From Pseudodesulfovibrio sediminis (GTDB taxonomy: Bacteria; Desulfobacterota; Desulfovibrionia; Desulfovibrionales; Desulfovibrionaceae), in contig NZ_AP024485.1 of assembly GCF_020886695.1 (NCBI RefSeq), positions 2,427,001 to 2,491,000 of the forward strand: DNA of 64,000 nt, read 5' to 3'. How positions within the stretch are numbered: position 1 is the stretch's first letter; each line of letters begins with the position of its first letter. Positions 9,230 through 17,896 of this stretch are shown here, in pieces. Under the pieces are notes generated by a model that worked only from the letters and a program-made list of their open reading frames with translations, did no database searches and had not been told where the DNA came from. The position numbers and the translations under genes are program-made.

Positions 9230-9456
9230 CAATCATTCTCCTTAACGATGAAGTTCTGTTCGTCGAGCATGTGTTTCATGTGCAGGACCATGGACCTGCG
9301 GCCTTCGTTGAATTGGATGCGTCCGTTGTCCGTGGAAAAGGTCGAACGCGTGAAGCAGCCTCGTTTTTCCAGATCATCCATGACGGTCTGTCCATCCATG
9401 GAGTCGAACAGCCGTTTATAGGCCCGGTGCAGTTCCAGAGGGTGTATGACCGCCAT
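9229..9456 (-). CDS. Bbp19-like small phage protein
   Basis: 75 aa. The sequence runs from a helical AYKRLFDSMDG segment through LEKRGCFTRSTF to GRIQFNEGRRSMVLHMKHML. This is the recognisable layout of the small Bbp19-type proteins found beside portal genes of BPP-1-like podoviruses. It is packed between portal (3-bp gap) and scaffold-like gene (one-base overlap). The role in the virion is not known to me. Confidence 0.65.
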   Translation of the reverse strand: MAVIHPLELHRAYKRLFDSMDGQTVMDDLEKRGCFTRSTFSTDNGRIQFNEGRRSMVLHMKHMLDEQNFIVKEND

Positions 9457-9459
9457 GGG

Positions 9460-11235
9460 TTATCTCGCCTCCGGCACGGGCCGGGATTGTGTGGACGGCA
9501 CATCGGTCGGGATGACGTCTGTGCCCGGGGTTTCTTTCTGGATTCCCTCTTCGGCAGGGGCTGCGTCTGCCGTTGTGCCGGGATTGCCGCTGATAAGTCG
9601 CCACAGTTCCGTAAGCACGTTGGGCCGATCGGTGTATGCCTCGCTCAGGGTTTTGGCGATGGCGGCCATATCGGCCACGGTGGATGCGATCTGCTTGGAA
9701 CCGGCTGTCTGCGTTTTGGTTTCGCGGACGGTCTTCACCTCGTCTTCGGCCTTCAGATAGTCCGATGGGGTGTTGAACAGTTCGGCCACATGTCGGGCCA
9801 CCCGGTCAGTGTCGAAGTTGTCCATGATGCCAAAGGCGTCCCCGCTTCCCACCAAAGGGGCGAGGTATTCCATGGTCTGCGACAGGCTCTGGGCCTCGTA
9901 TTGCTTCTGGGCATGCGTGATGGGCGAGGTGTACCGGACTTCCAGATCCTCGGGAGCCAGCCCTTTGGGGAAGGGAGGCAGTCCGCCGCTGCGCAGCATG
10001 ATGCGGAAGACCCGTTTTATGACCGGACTGAGGAACTCTGTCTGGATGCGGCCCAGTATGGGGCCGAGCACGCGCATTTTTTCAGCCTGGCGGATAACCG
10101 CTTCCGTGGCCGTGACAGCCGGGCCTTCTGGCGAGAGCTGATCTCCCAGGAAGATGCGACGGATGGAGGTCCGACGCTGATTCATCATCTCTTCGGTGGC
10201 ATTGAGGTCCACGCGCACGGGCAGGGCTTCGATGCGGTCCGTGGACCCGGCCCGGTAGTAGGACAGCCCGCCCGGCCCGGATCGAACCGGTCCGAGGAAG
10301 CCGTCGTCCGGCACCATGAGGGGCGGGTCGGACATCTTCTCCGCGGCCATGAGCGCGGTGCGAGCCATGGCATTGAGCACGCGGGTGTCAGACAACGCGG
10401 TCTGGCCCGGCCCCCGGCCATAGGTCTCGCCTGCGGCCTTGGCCCAGCGCGGTACCATGTACGGCATTTCCAGATAGCCGGATTCTTCCACGATATGCTC
10501 GCAGGCCGTTTCCAGGTACACGCTCGCATACGGGAAGTTGACCACCCCCAGACCACATGGGTCGCGGTCCGTGCGCGGGTACACCGCGTGGAGTATCTCC
10601 ACCGGCTCGTCTGGCCTGTCCTCTGCTTTGCGCTTGGTTTCGTCCGAGCACAGCGCACCCCATTCCTGCACGGCGTGTCGGGCGGTGATCGCATATTTGC
10701 GATAGACCGTGTTCACCTGTCCGCGGGGAGATTCTGCGACATAGACTTCACCCAGCGGGCGGGCCGAGAAGCGCACAACGGTCTCGGTGTCCGCCTCCAC
10801 ATACATGACAGCCGTGCCGAGCAGGGCGATGTCCAGATAGAGTTCGTGGACATGGGTCTGGAACCCGGTGTCTTCCGCGTTGAACAGGGCCATCATGCGT
10901 TCTCTGGCCTGTTGCAGGAATGTGCGCACCGCGGCGGCGTCCCCCTGATCGCGGTCCTTGACCGTGATGTCGAACCACGGCAGTGACGGGTTGGTCAGCA
11001 GCCCGCCCAATGAGGAGGCCAGCAGCTCCAGCGCGTGGGTGGGCGTGGAGTCGAAGATCCGCGCATCGCCGCTCTGTCCACGCAGGGGCGGTGAGCCGCT
11101 CACAGAGGTGAAGGAATTCTTGCGCGGCAGCATGTATTCCGTCAGTTCCTGCCAGGAGCCGACCCAGGGTTGCCGTGCCGCTTCCAGCCCCTTGAATCGG
11201 GTGAGCAGGGAGCGGGCAAGTGTTGCTGTATCCAT
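9460..11235 (-). CDS. Phage head-to-tail connector (portal) protein
   Basis: 591 aa, in the usual size range for podovirus-type portals. It begins with 'LLTRFKGLEAARQPWVGSWQEL', followed by YMLPR and RIFDSTPTHALELLASSLGGLLTNPSLPWF, the classic opening of the head-tail connector family. It continues with DIALLGTAVMYVE and a C-terminal acidic region. No frameshift or internal stop is present, so the gene is intact. It sits with three other structural genes but without terminase, capsid, tail or integrase genes. Confidence 0.85.
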   Translation of the reverse strand: MDTATLARSLLTRFKGLEAARQPWVGSWQELTEYMLPRKNSFTSVSGSPPLRGQSGDARIFDSTPTHALELLASSLGGLLTNPSLPWFDITVKDRDQGDAAAVRTFLQQARERMMALFNAEDTGFQTHVHELYLDIALLGTAVMYVEADTETVVRFSARPLGEVYVAESPRGQVNTVYRKYAITARHAVQEWGALCSDETKRKAEDRPDEPVEILHAVYPRTDRDPCGLGVVNFPYASVYLETACEHIVEESGYLEMPYMVPRWAKAAGETYGRGPGQTALSDTRVLNAMARTALMAAEKMSDPPLMVPDDGFLGPVRSGPGGLSYYRAGSTDRIEALPVRVDLNATEEMMNQRRTSIRRIFLGDQLSPEGPAVTATEAVIRQAEKMRVLGPILGRIQTEFLSPVIKRVFRIMLRSGGLPPFPKGLAPEDLEVRYTSPITHAQKQYEAQSLSQTMEYLAPLVGSGDAFGIMDNFDTDRVARHVAELFNTPSDYLKAEDEVKTVRETKTQTAGSKQIASTVADMAAIAKTLSEAYTDRPNVLTELWRLISGNPGTTADAAPAEEGIQKETPGTDVIPTDVPSTQSRPVPEAR

Positions 11236-11236
11236 G

Positions 11237-11539
11237 CTATTCCCCCAGCTTGGCTTTCAAGGTTGTTTCCCTGGTTTGCGGTGGATCGGTCAGCGATGCG
11301 GCCCCGCCGGACAGAGTGGTCCGGTTTCCGAGCTTTTCCTCTTCCCTTTCCTTTCTTTCGATAGTCCGGGATTCAACCACCTTGTCTCGCTCTCTTTTGC
11401 GCTCCTTGGCCTCCTTTTGTTTTTGTTGTTTTTCAGCCTCCCGTTGCTGTGCGCTCGTGTCGGGCTTTTTTGATGCTTTCGCCACGCTCAAAATCGAACC
11501 GGCAATGCTGGAAATGAATAACGCTTCAGCTCCACCCAT
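11237..11539 (-). CDS. Small phage-cassette protein with charged coiled coil
   Basis: 100 aa. A short hydrophobic N-terminus (MGGAEALFISSIAGSILS) is followed by a very basic/acidic Lys-Arg-Glu-Gln stretch of about 45 residues, likely a coiled coil, and a Ser/Thr-rich tail. Small proteins of this type precede portals in related phages. The stop is one base from the portal start codon, so the two are tightly linked. The ATG at 11539 was chosen because a GGAGG-type site lies just upstream. Confidence 0.6.
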   Translation of the reverse strand: MGGAEALFISSIAGSILSVAKASKKPDTSAQQREAEKQQKQKEAKERKRERDKVVESRTIERKEREEEKLGNRTTLSGGAASLTDPPQTRETTLKAKLGE

Positions 11540-11937
11540 AATAGAAACCTCCTGTGAATGTGTTTGGCAGGAAGTATACCCCGGCTTTTTGGAAAACTCG
11601 GAAAAGGAGCCCATAGGTACCTCACGGGAGTCCACAGGCATAAGATTTGCGCTTGACAGGGGGCTGGAAACACGCTCTCGGAGGGGTGTTTTCTACGGCT
11701 TGTGTGAGCCGGTAGGAAGCCTTTGAAGAGAAGGGATGGGACATATCTTTAGGCAGGTAGATCGGAGAGGAGGTCGTCGTTGAGGAGCGTTGCAAGGCGT
11801 ATGCTCACGGACACTTCGAGCAAACCAAAAAAAGAACCCCATCCGTTCTCGGACAGGGTTCTTGCAAGGTCGTATTGTGTTCTCAGGCTTGAGAGAGTGG
11901 TGCAGCTATGCCGCTTTGTCTCGCAGTATTCGCCCCT
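11540..11937. other. Intergenic region between glnA and the phage cassette
   Basis: About 400 bp with no supported gene. It contains the glnA terminator (11826-11863). The remainder presumably includes the promoter of the phage-type cassette, which I could not pinpoint. Confidence 0.4.
11826..11863 (-). terminator. Rho-independent terminator of glnA
   Basis: Read on the minus strand, AGAACCC, a 16-nt loop region and GGGTTCT form a stem followed directly by seven U residues. It lies 75 bp beyond the glnA stop codon, in the right orientation. Confidence 0.8.
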
Positions 11938-13281
11938 CTACAGTACGGGCAGGTACTTATCCAGTTCGAATTCGGTGACCTGCGTTCTGTACTCGTCCCA
12001 TTCGGCCAGCTTGTTTTCCACAAGGGCTGAATGGAGGTGGTCGCCGAGGACCTCCTTCATGAAGGTGGACTTGTCCAGGTTGACGGTGGCTTCGTACAGA
12101 GAGCCGGGCAATGCCTTGATCTTGTTCCGCTTGAGCTGGCGTTCGTTCATGGAGAAGATGTCGTCTTCAACCGGATCGGCCAGCACATAGTTTTCTTCCA
12201 TGCCCTTGAGTCCTGCGGCCAATTGCACGGCAAAGCAGAGATAGGGGTTGGCAGCCGGGTCGGGACAACGGAGCTCCATGCGGGTCGCGTTTTCCTTGCC
12301 GGGCTTGTACATGGGCACACGAACCAGGGCCGAGCGGTTGCGGCGCGCCCAGGCGATATAGACCGGGGCTTCGTATCCGGGGACCAGCCGCTTGTAGGAG
12401 TTGACCCACTGGTTGGTCACGGCTACGAATTCCGGCGCGTGTTTGAGGATACCGGCGATGTAGGACTTGCCCTCGGCGGACAGATGGTACTCGTCGTTGG
12501 CATCATAGAACACATTGCGGCCGTTCTTGAAAAGGGACTGGTGAACGTGCATGCCGGAGCCGTTTTCACCGAAGATCGGTTTGGGCATGAAGGTGGCATA
12601 GCAGCCGTGTTTGCGGGCGGTCTCCTTGACCACCACGCGGTAGGTCATGGAGGTGTCGGCCATGCGCATGCCTTCCTGGTAGCGCAGGTCGATCTCGTGC
12701 TGGGAAGGCGCCACTTCGTGATGAGAATACTCCACCTGAATCCCCATGGCGTCCAGGGCGAAGATGATGTCGCGGCGGATGTTGTTGCCCAGATCAAGCG
12801 GCGGTGCGTCGAAGTATCCGCCGGAATCCAGAACGATGGTGTCCTGATCGTCAGCGAACAGAAAGAATTCGAGTTCCGGGCCGACATAAAATGTGTAGCC
12901 CTTTTCAGCAGCCTGCCCCATGACCTTCTTCAGGACAAAGCGGGAGTCGGCTTCAAAGGGGGTTCCGTCCGGGCTGACCACGTCGCAGAACATGCGGGCC
13001 ACTGGTTTGTCGCTGGGGCGCCAGGAGCAGATCTGGAAGGTTGTCGGGTCAGGCATGGCCACCATGTCAGATTCATCGATGCGGCAGAAACCGAGAATGG
13101 AGGAACCGTCAAAGCCCATGCCTTCTTCAAAGGACGCCTCAAGCTCATTGGGTGTGATCTGAAAGCTCTTCAGCGTGCCGAGAATGTCCAGAAACCAGTA
13201 TTGAATGAAACTGACATCATAATCCTTGACCGCCTTCATTACATCGTCTGCGTTTTTGCAATTGAAAACCGGGATGTTCAT
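11938..13281 (-). CDS. glnA: Glutamine synthetase, type I (GSI-alpha-like)
   Basis: 447 aa. It has the GSI layout: N-terminal beta-grasp with MGFDGSSI, then ELEFFLF, HHEVAPSQHEID with metal-binding His/Glu, the FMPKPIFGENGSGMHVHQS ATP/metal loop, and NRSALVRVP. It condenses glutamate and ammonia with ATP. Where adenylylated GSI-beta enzymes have the modified tyrosine, this protein reads EDDIFSMN, with Phe instead of Tyr. The short 447-residue length also fits the GSI-alpha group, so control by GlnE adenylylation is unlikely and feedback or protein-protein control more likely. The ATG at 13281 has a GGAGGGG site. No clear sigma54 promoter was seen upstream. Confidence 0.95.
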   Translation of the reverse strand: MNIPVFNCKNADDVMKAVKDYDVSFIQYWFLDILGTLKSFQITPNELEASFEEGMGFDGSSILGFCRIDESDMVAMPDPTTFQICSWRPSDKPVARMFCDVVSPDGTPFEADSRFVLKKVMGQAAEKGYTFYVGPELEFFLFADDQDTIVLDSGGYFDAPPLDLGNNIRRDIIFALDAMGIQVEYSHHEVAPSQHEIDLRYQEGMRMADTSMTYRVVVKETARKHGCYATFMPKPIFGENGSGMHVHQSLFKNGRNVFYDANDEYHLSAEGKSYIAGILKHAPEFVAVTNQWVNSYKRLVPGYEAPVYIAWARRNRSALVRVPMYKPGKENATRMELRCPDPAANPYLCFAVQLAAGLKGMEENYVLADPVEDDIFSMNERQLKRNKIKALPGSLYEATVNLDKSTFMKEVLGDHLHSALVENKLAEWDEYRTQVTEFELDKYLPVL

Positions 13282-13636
13282 AAACCCCTCCATTATGGTG
13301 GTTGATCTCGTGGAAGAAGCATGCGCGCTTTTTCTCACGGTTGTTTTTTAACAGTGATAAAGTGATGTCGGACCATATCAGCCCGGTGGCGAATGAGACA
13401 ACCAAAAATATATGGGGGTCTTAATTTGGTTTTATTATAAAACATGTGTTTGGCATGGTCCGATTTGTTTAGCAAATAAAATCAGGCATATACTCTTTTT
13501 TCAGAGGCGTTCTTATTGGTCTTTACTGTGAAGATTATAATTGCACTATGACTCTTTCTATAAGAATGTGTCATCCTACGATTATGCCTATTTGAGCTGT
13601 TTGATTGGGCAGTCAATGTATAGGGAGGGGTGGCTG
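13282..13636. other. Intergenic region between divergent glnA and chemoreceptor genes
   Basis: 355 bp, AT-rich, holding the promoters for two divergent genes. A sequence TTTGGCATGGTCCGATTTG near 13450-13470 has the first half of a sigma54 site, but its second half lacks the GC. No reliable box could be assigned. Confidence 0.35.
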
Positions 13637-15652
13637 ATGAGCTGGAAAGATTGTAAACTTTGTTTGAAATTTGCCATAGGGTTTGGCTCAGTTCTTATCC
13701 TGCTCGTGGGGTTGGGGATTTGGGCTACAGTTGGTATTGAGAGTATTGTCGGTAATGCCGAGGAGGTTATTGCCGGAAACAAGCTGCGCGGGAACTTTAC
13801 CCAAAAAGTTGTCGACCACCTGAAATGGGCGGAAAAGGTCAATGAGTTGTTGACCAATACGGATATTCATACCTTGAACGTCCAGACAGATCCCACCAAA
13901 TGCGCTTTTGGTAAATGGTACTACAGTGACGCCAGAAAAGAGGCGGAAAAACTGGTGCCGGCGATCATACCCCTGCTTGCAAAGATCGAGTCCTATCATA
14001 ACAAGTTGCATACATCTGCCATAGACATCAGTGATAAATATGCTCCTGCAGACGTGGAATTGGGCAGTTTTTTACGGGACAAAAAGCTTGATCACTTGAA
14101 TTGGATGGGGAAGATCAAGGACGCGCTTATTGATCCCAACGTCTATGAGACCGGCGTACAGACCGATCCGCATAAGTGCGGGCTCGGCAAATGGCTCTAT
14201 TCCGACGAAGTTTCCCACCGCATGCAGGTAGACCCTGAATTTGCCGCGGCCATCAAGGCCATCTATGAACCGCATGCATCCCTCCATGATTCCGCTACCG
14301 AGATTGATACGCTGCTGCAAAAAGGTGATCGTGATGAAGCACGCAAGTGGTTCCGTGATGTTACGGCTGATCTGGCCATAGAAACGTTGGCAGCCATTGA
14401 TGGCGTGCTCATTCTCAATGACAACCGCCAAATGGGTTTTGACGAGGCCATGAGCATCTACTCACAGGTGACCATGCCCGCCCTCAATGAAGTGCAGTCC
14501 ATTCTCAACGAGAGCATGGACGTCATCAGTGAGAACATCATGACCGATCAACAAATGCTTGATGCCGCGGACGAAACCTTGACCGGCATGATGATTTTCA
14601 GTGTCATATCCGTCTTTGTGGGAATCCTGCTCGCATGGCTCATTGCTCGCGGTATCATCGGTCCTCTCAGAAAGGGCATGGATTTCGCGGAAATTGTGTC
14701 TTCCGGTGACCTGACCGCTACGGTTGATCTGAACCAGAACGATGAGGTCGGGCAGCTTGCCCGCTCCCTTACGGAGATGGCGGACAAACTCAAAATTGTT
14801 GTCAGCGATGTCAACAGTTCCACGGACAGTGTTTCCTCGGGCAGTGAAGAGCTGTCCGCATCGGCCCAGTCCCTGTCTCAATCCGTTGTTGAGCAGGCCG
14901 CATCCATTGAGCAGATATCCGCCTCGGTGGAAGAAATGAGTGCCGGGGTTCGGTCCAATGCGGAAAGTGCGAAGCAAACCGAGGTCATCGCCACCAAGGC
15001 CGCCAAGCGGGCCAAGCAGAGTGGGGAGGCCGTGACCGAGGCAATGGACGCGTTACGGGCCATTGCCGAGCGCATCACCATTATTCAGGACATTGCCCGT
15101 CAGACCAATCTGCTGGCGTTGAATGCCGCCATCGAAGCGGCGCGTGCCGGTGAACATGGCAAGGGCTTTGCCGTGGTTGCTGCCGAAGTGCGCAAGCTGG
15201 CCGAACGGAGCGGACAGGCTGCCGAAGAAATCAGCGGGCTGTCAGAGTCTTCGTTGGGAGTGGCTGACAGAGCCGGACAGATGCTTGTGGAATTGGTCCC
15301 CGATATCGGTAAGACCGCGGAGCTCATTCAGGAGATAGCCTCCAGCAGTATTGAGCAGGACAAGGGTGTCTCCGGGATCAGCTCATCGGTCGATCAACTT
15401 GATGTCGTAGTGCAGACCAATGCGTCCGCTTCCGAGGAAATGGCGTCCACGGCCGAGGAGCTTTCCGCTCAGGCCCAGAATCTGGCCGAGGCCATGACCT
15501 TTTTCAAGGTCGGGCAGAATGGGAATAGCTCCACTCGGGTGGTCTCCAACAGGCCGTCCAGTAAGCCGTTGTCCTCAGGCACCCAAAGCCAGGCGCTGCC
15601 TTCAGGTATAGATATGGAAATGGATGATGACGGCAGCTTTGAACGATTCTGA
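13637..15652 (+). CDS. Methyl-accepting chemotaxis protein with two tandem CZB domains
   Basis: 671 aa. Transmembrane segment 1 is at about residues 12-33 and segment 2 at about 315-337. Between them are two related periplasmic units, each with DHL-W, about 27 residues on KC-x-x-GKW and then YHNKLH or PHASLH. These supply the His/Cys/His/His ligands of a chemoreceptor zinc-binding (CZB) domain. A HAMP domain follows, then a signalling hairpin with the tip [20 protein letters not shown]. An acidic Ser-rich tail ends the protein. The ATG at 13637 is preceded by AGGGAGGGG. CZB domains sense zinc or oxidants such as hypochlorous acid in known cases; the signal here is unproven. Confidence 0.93.
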   Translation: MSWKDCKLCLKFAIGFGSVLILLVGLGIWATVGIESIVGNAEEVIAGNKLRGNFTQKVVDHLKWAEKVNELLTNTDIHTLNVQTDPTKCAFGKWYYSDARKEAEKLVPAIIPLLAKIESYHNKLHTSAIDISDKYAPADVELGSFLRDKKLDHLNWMGKIKDALIDPNVYETGVQTDPHKCGLGKWLYSDEVSHRMQVDPEFAAAIKAIYEPHASLHDSATEIDTLLQKGDRDEARKWFRDVTADLAIETLAAIDGVLILNDNRQMGFDEAMSIYSQVTMPALNEVQSILNESMDVISENIMTDQQMLDAADETLTGMMIFSVISVFVGILLAWLIARGIIGPLRKGMDFAEIVSSGDLTATVDLNQNDEVGQLARSLTEMADKLKIVVSDVNSSTDSVSSGSEELSASAQSLSQSVVEQAASIEQISASVEEMSAGVRSNAESAKQTEVIATKAAKRAKQSGEAVTEAMDALRAIAERITIIQDIARQTNLLALNAAIEAARAGEHGKGFAVVAAEVRKLAERSGQAAEEISGLSESSLGVADRAGQMLVELVPDIGKTAELIQEIASSSIEQDKGVSGISSSVDQLDVVVQTNASASEEMASTAEELSAQAQNLAEAMTFFKVGQNGNSSTRVVSNRPSSKPLSSGTQSQALPSGIDMEMDDDGSFERF

Positions 15653-15677
15653 TACACACGACAGCAGTGAATAACTT

Positions 15678-15709
15678 AAAGACGCTCTCGATCGAGGGCG
15701 TCTTTTTTT
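15678..15709 (+). terminator. Rho-independent terminator after the chemoreceptor gene
   Basis: AAGACGC, an interrupted CTCGAT/ATCGAG core and GCGTCTT make a long stem followed by a run of seven T residues, 25 bp after the stop codon. It is nearly symmetrical and may also serve the converging binding-protein gene. Confidence 0.85.
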
Positions 15710-15745
15710 ATGAGGCATGTTCGGTCGAATCGTTGTAGGAGCGGC

Positions 15746-16558
15746 TTATTGCGTGTGGTTCGGGGCAGAGGGCGAGTCGGCCTTGACCGGAACCCAGTGC
15801 TTGAGATTGTATTTGATAAGCAGATAGTTCAACTGGCCGGACACGCGCATGGTGGCAAGGCCCTTGTCGATGGCCGTGACCAGGAGTTTGGAGCGGAGCG
15901 GGTTGGCCGGGGATATGGCGAAATAGAGTTGTTCGGGGTCATCCACGCAGCCGGCAAAGAAGACCTGATCAAGCAGTTGGTTGGTTTGAATGTAATAATC
16001 CACCACGGCCTGATTGCCGGGCAGGGCCTGGATGCGATCTTCTTTGAGCATGGACACCAGTCGGGGAAAGGCGTCGTTTCCATGCAGGGAGTAAAAAAGG
16101 TGTGGTTTGCGTCTGACTTTTTCCAGAAACCAGTCGCGATAGCCATAGCCCTGAACCAGGCCGGTTTTGACCGTATCCAGTGAATCAGGGCCGGTGAACT
16201 TCCAGTCCGGGCGGTTGGTATAGAAGCACATGGCGTTTTTGCCCAATGTCTGTGTGGAAAAGATGAAGTCCGGTGTTTCTTCCTTGCTCTTGCTTATGGT
16301 GATGTCTGCATGCCCGTTGCGCATATCGTCCAGAGCGCGCTGCCAGGGCAGCTCTTTGTATTCAACGGTCCATCCTTTGGGTTCGAAAATGGCCCGGAGG
16401 ACGTCTACGGCATACCCTTCGTCCCTGGTGCCGTTTTCGCCGTAGTACGGCATCCATTGATCAGAGACCACAACCAGAGTGCTCTGCGCCATGGCTGAAA
16501 AGCTCATGAGCGAGCAAAGGATCAGGATTGAAAATAGCGCAGCAATCGTTCCATACAT
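15746..16558 (-). CDS. Periplasmic solute-binding protein, family 3 (amino-acid type)
   Basis: 270 aa. Signal peptide at residues 1-25 (MYGTIAALFSILILCSLMSF, cleaved after SAMA). The mature protein follows the bacterial SBP family 3 pattern: WMPYYGENGTRDEGYAVDVLRAIFEPKGW, the WQRALDDMRNGHADITISKSKEETPDF segment and a LLxxVDKGLATMR-type C-terminus. No permease or ATPase genes adjoin it. Such orphan proteins in this kind of genome may feed distant transporters or act as sensors. The ligand is unknown. Confidence 0.85.
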   Translation of the reverse strand: MYGTIAALFSILILCSLMSFSAMAQSTLVVVSDQWMPYYGENGTRDEGYAVDVLRAIFEPKGWTVEYKELPWQRALDDMRNGHADITISKSKEETPDFIFSTQTLGKNAMCFYTNRPDWKFTGPDSLDTVKTGLVQGYGYRDWFLEKVRRKPHLFYSLHGNDAFPRLVSMLKEDRIQALPGNQAVVDYYIQTNQLLDQVFFAGCVDDPEQLYFAISPANPLRSKLLVTAIDKGLATMRVSGQLNYLLIKYNLKHWVPVKADSPSAPNHTQ

Positions 16559-16633
16559 GATATAAATCCTTGAAGGTATCTATATCTGTTCATTAGTAGC
16601 AAAAGCAAGTAAAAACCAATTCAATCTTGCGAG

Positions 16634-17056
16634 TTACTTCACAACAAGAACCGGTATATCAGTGGTATGGAGAACCTTGTGTGTGGCCGACCCAAGGATG
16701 AGTCCTTCGAAATCGGACTTGCCCCTGGAGCCCATGACAATGATATCGCATTTTTCCACTTCAGCCACGTTGCAGATGACCTCGGCGACCTTGCCGCCCA
16801 CAATCAGCTCTGTGACCTGGGCGTTGGTTGCCGAGAGCTTGGCGCGATAGTGAGCCATTATGTTCTCGGCTTCCTTGTTCAGGTATTCCAGCAGTTCAAT
16901 GGCGTTGGGTTCTCCGAGGCCGGTGGGTACTGTCTTGCGGACATGGAGCAGCACAACGGATATGTTGGCGTCGCCTGCGAGTTCCATGGCCATTTCCGTG
17001 GCAGTGTCCGAGTGGCGTGAGCCATCCACAGGAAGGAGAATGCGGGTGATCTTCAT
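16634..17056 (-). CDS. Universal stress protein, UspA family
   Basis: 140 aa, the usual length for a single Usp domain. It starts MKITRILLPVDGSRHSDTA and has the ATP-binding-type GSRGKSDFEGLILGSATHKVL motif (G-2x-G-9x-G-S) near the C-terminus, so it probably binds ATP. The ATG at 17056 has an AGGAGGGG site, which favours it over an ATG five codons upstream. It is single, with no operon partner. Confidence 0.92.
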   Translation of the reverse strand: MKITRILLPVDGSRHSDTATEMAMELAGDANISVVLLHVRKTVPTGLGEPNAIELLEYLNKEAENIMAHYRAKLSATNAQVTELIVGGKVAEVICNVAEVEKCDIIVMGSRGKSDFEGLILGSATHKVLHTTDIPVLVVK

Positions 17057-17162
17057 GATGCCCCTCCTCATTTTATTTGTTCACATGTTTTTTTCGGTAG
17101 AGACCTCAACATGAGTATACATGAATATGAGGAGTGATGGCAATGGCCCGGAAGAGAGAGGG

Positions 17163-17789
17163 CTAAATGAGCTCCATGTAGGACAGCAGATCGTTGATGG
17201 AGGCGTCTCGGGATTGATCGGCCGGGGTGTCCTTTTCAGGGATCAGATTTTCAATGATCGTGGTTCTGGCCGTGTCTCGAATAACGCCGAATGCGCGGAA
17301 GAATGCTTCGTCTTCACTGTTGCGAAAGATGATTCCGGTGCAGGCGCCGAGGCCGCCGCCCATCATGTATTTGGTGTAGGCGTAGATAATGCGCCGTTTC
17401 CAGCCGGCTTTTTCGGTAAAGGGAAATCCCAACCCGGTGACCAGAGAGTATATTCGCTTCTGGTGATCCACCCAGGCCATGCGTGCGGCCATGGAGCCGA
17501 AGGTCATGGGTTTGCTCGAAATGGAGAGGACCACATCGGGCTTGATGCGGTACAAAATCTGTTTGATCTGGGACATGGAGGTCAGATCGGCCAGGGGAGA
17601 AAACTTTCCACGGGTCAATGGGTAGGTGGCGGACTCTGTACCGAGTTCCTTCAATCCGGTCAGTACCTCTTCGTCCGCAGGCGGCGCCAGGGTGTGGACC
17701 TCGTGGCCCAGTTCAACCATGCGCTCAAGCAGCAGCCCTTGATCAGCGAGCAGGGAGTGCGCGCTCCCGTGAATGACAGCAATTTTCAT
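17163..17789 (-). CDS. Half-length glycosyltransferase: GT4 N-terminal domain only
   Basis: 208 aa. The sequence follows the acceptor-binding N-terminal Rossmann half of GT4 enzymes: MKIAVIHGSAHSLL, GHEVHTLAPPADEE, KPDVVLSISSKPMTFGSMAARMA, then SLVTGLGFPF, TGIIFRNSEDEAFF and a stop soon after. The C-terminal half, with the nucleotide-sugar-binding E-x7-E region, is missing. No trace of it follows, since the intergenic gap and uspA begin within 110 bp. It may be a decayed gene or a stand-alone partner subunit in the manner of two-protein transferases. An ATG three codons upstream (17798) is also possible. Confidence 0.7.
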   Translation of the reverse strand: MKIAVIHGSAHSLLADQGLLLERMVELGHEVHTLAPPADEEVLTGLKELGTESATYPLTRGKFSPLADLTSMSQIKQILYRIKPDVVLSISSKPMTFGSMAARMAWVDHQKRIYSLVTGLGFPFTEKAGWKRRIIYAYTKYMMGGGLGACTGIIFRNSEDEAFFRAFGVIRDTARTTIIENLIPEKDTPADQSRDASINDLLSYMELI

Positions 17790-17843
17790 ATGGATCATCT
17801 AGCAGAAGGGCGTTCATTTGGGAATGGGGGTGTGGAGGGCGGC

Positions 17844-17880
17844 AAAAAAAATCCCCCTGTCAGCAGGCCGACAGGGGAAT
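17844..17880 (-). terminator. Rho-independent terminator of the diguanylate cyclase gene
   Basis: On the minus strand CCCCTGTC, a GGCCTGCT loop and GACAGGGG form an 8-bp stem followed by A and eight U residues. It starts 16 bp after the stop codon of the cyclase gene. Confidence 0.9.
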
Positions 17881-17896
17881 TGGGGAGTGCATGGAT

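Noticed and set aside
9271..10986. 571-codon plus-strand open frame opposite the portal gene
   Set aside because: The minus-strand portal protein is strongly supported, and the plus-strand translation is His/Arg/Gly-rich with no recognisable domain.
12031..13305. 424-codon plus-strand open frame opposite glnA
   Set aside because: glnA is certain on the minus strand; the opposite frame has no start signals or motifs.
13282..13540. Sigma54 promoter for glnA
   Set aside because: No GG-N10-GC pair was found on the minus strand in the upstream region.
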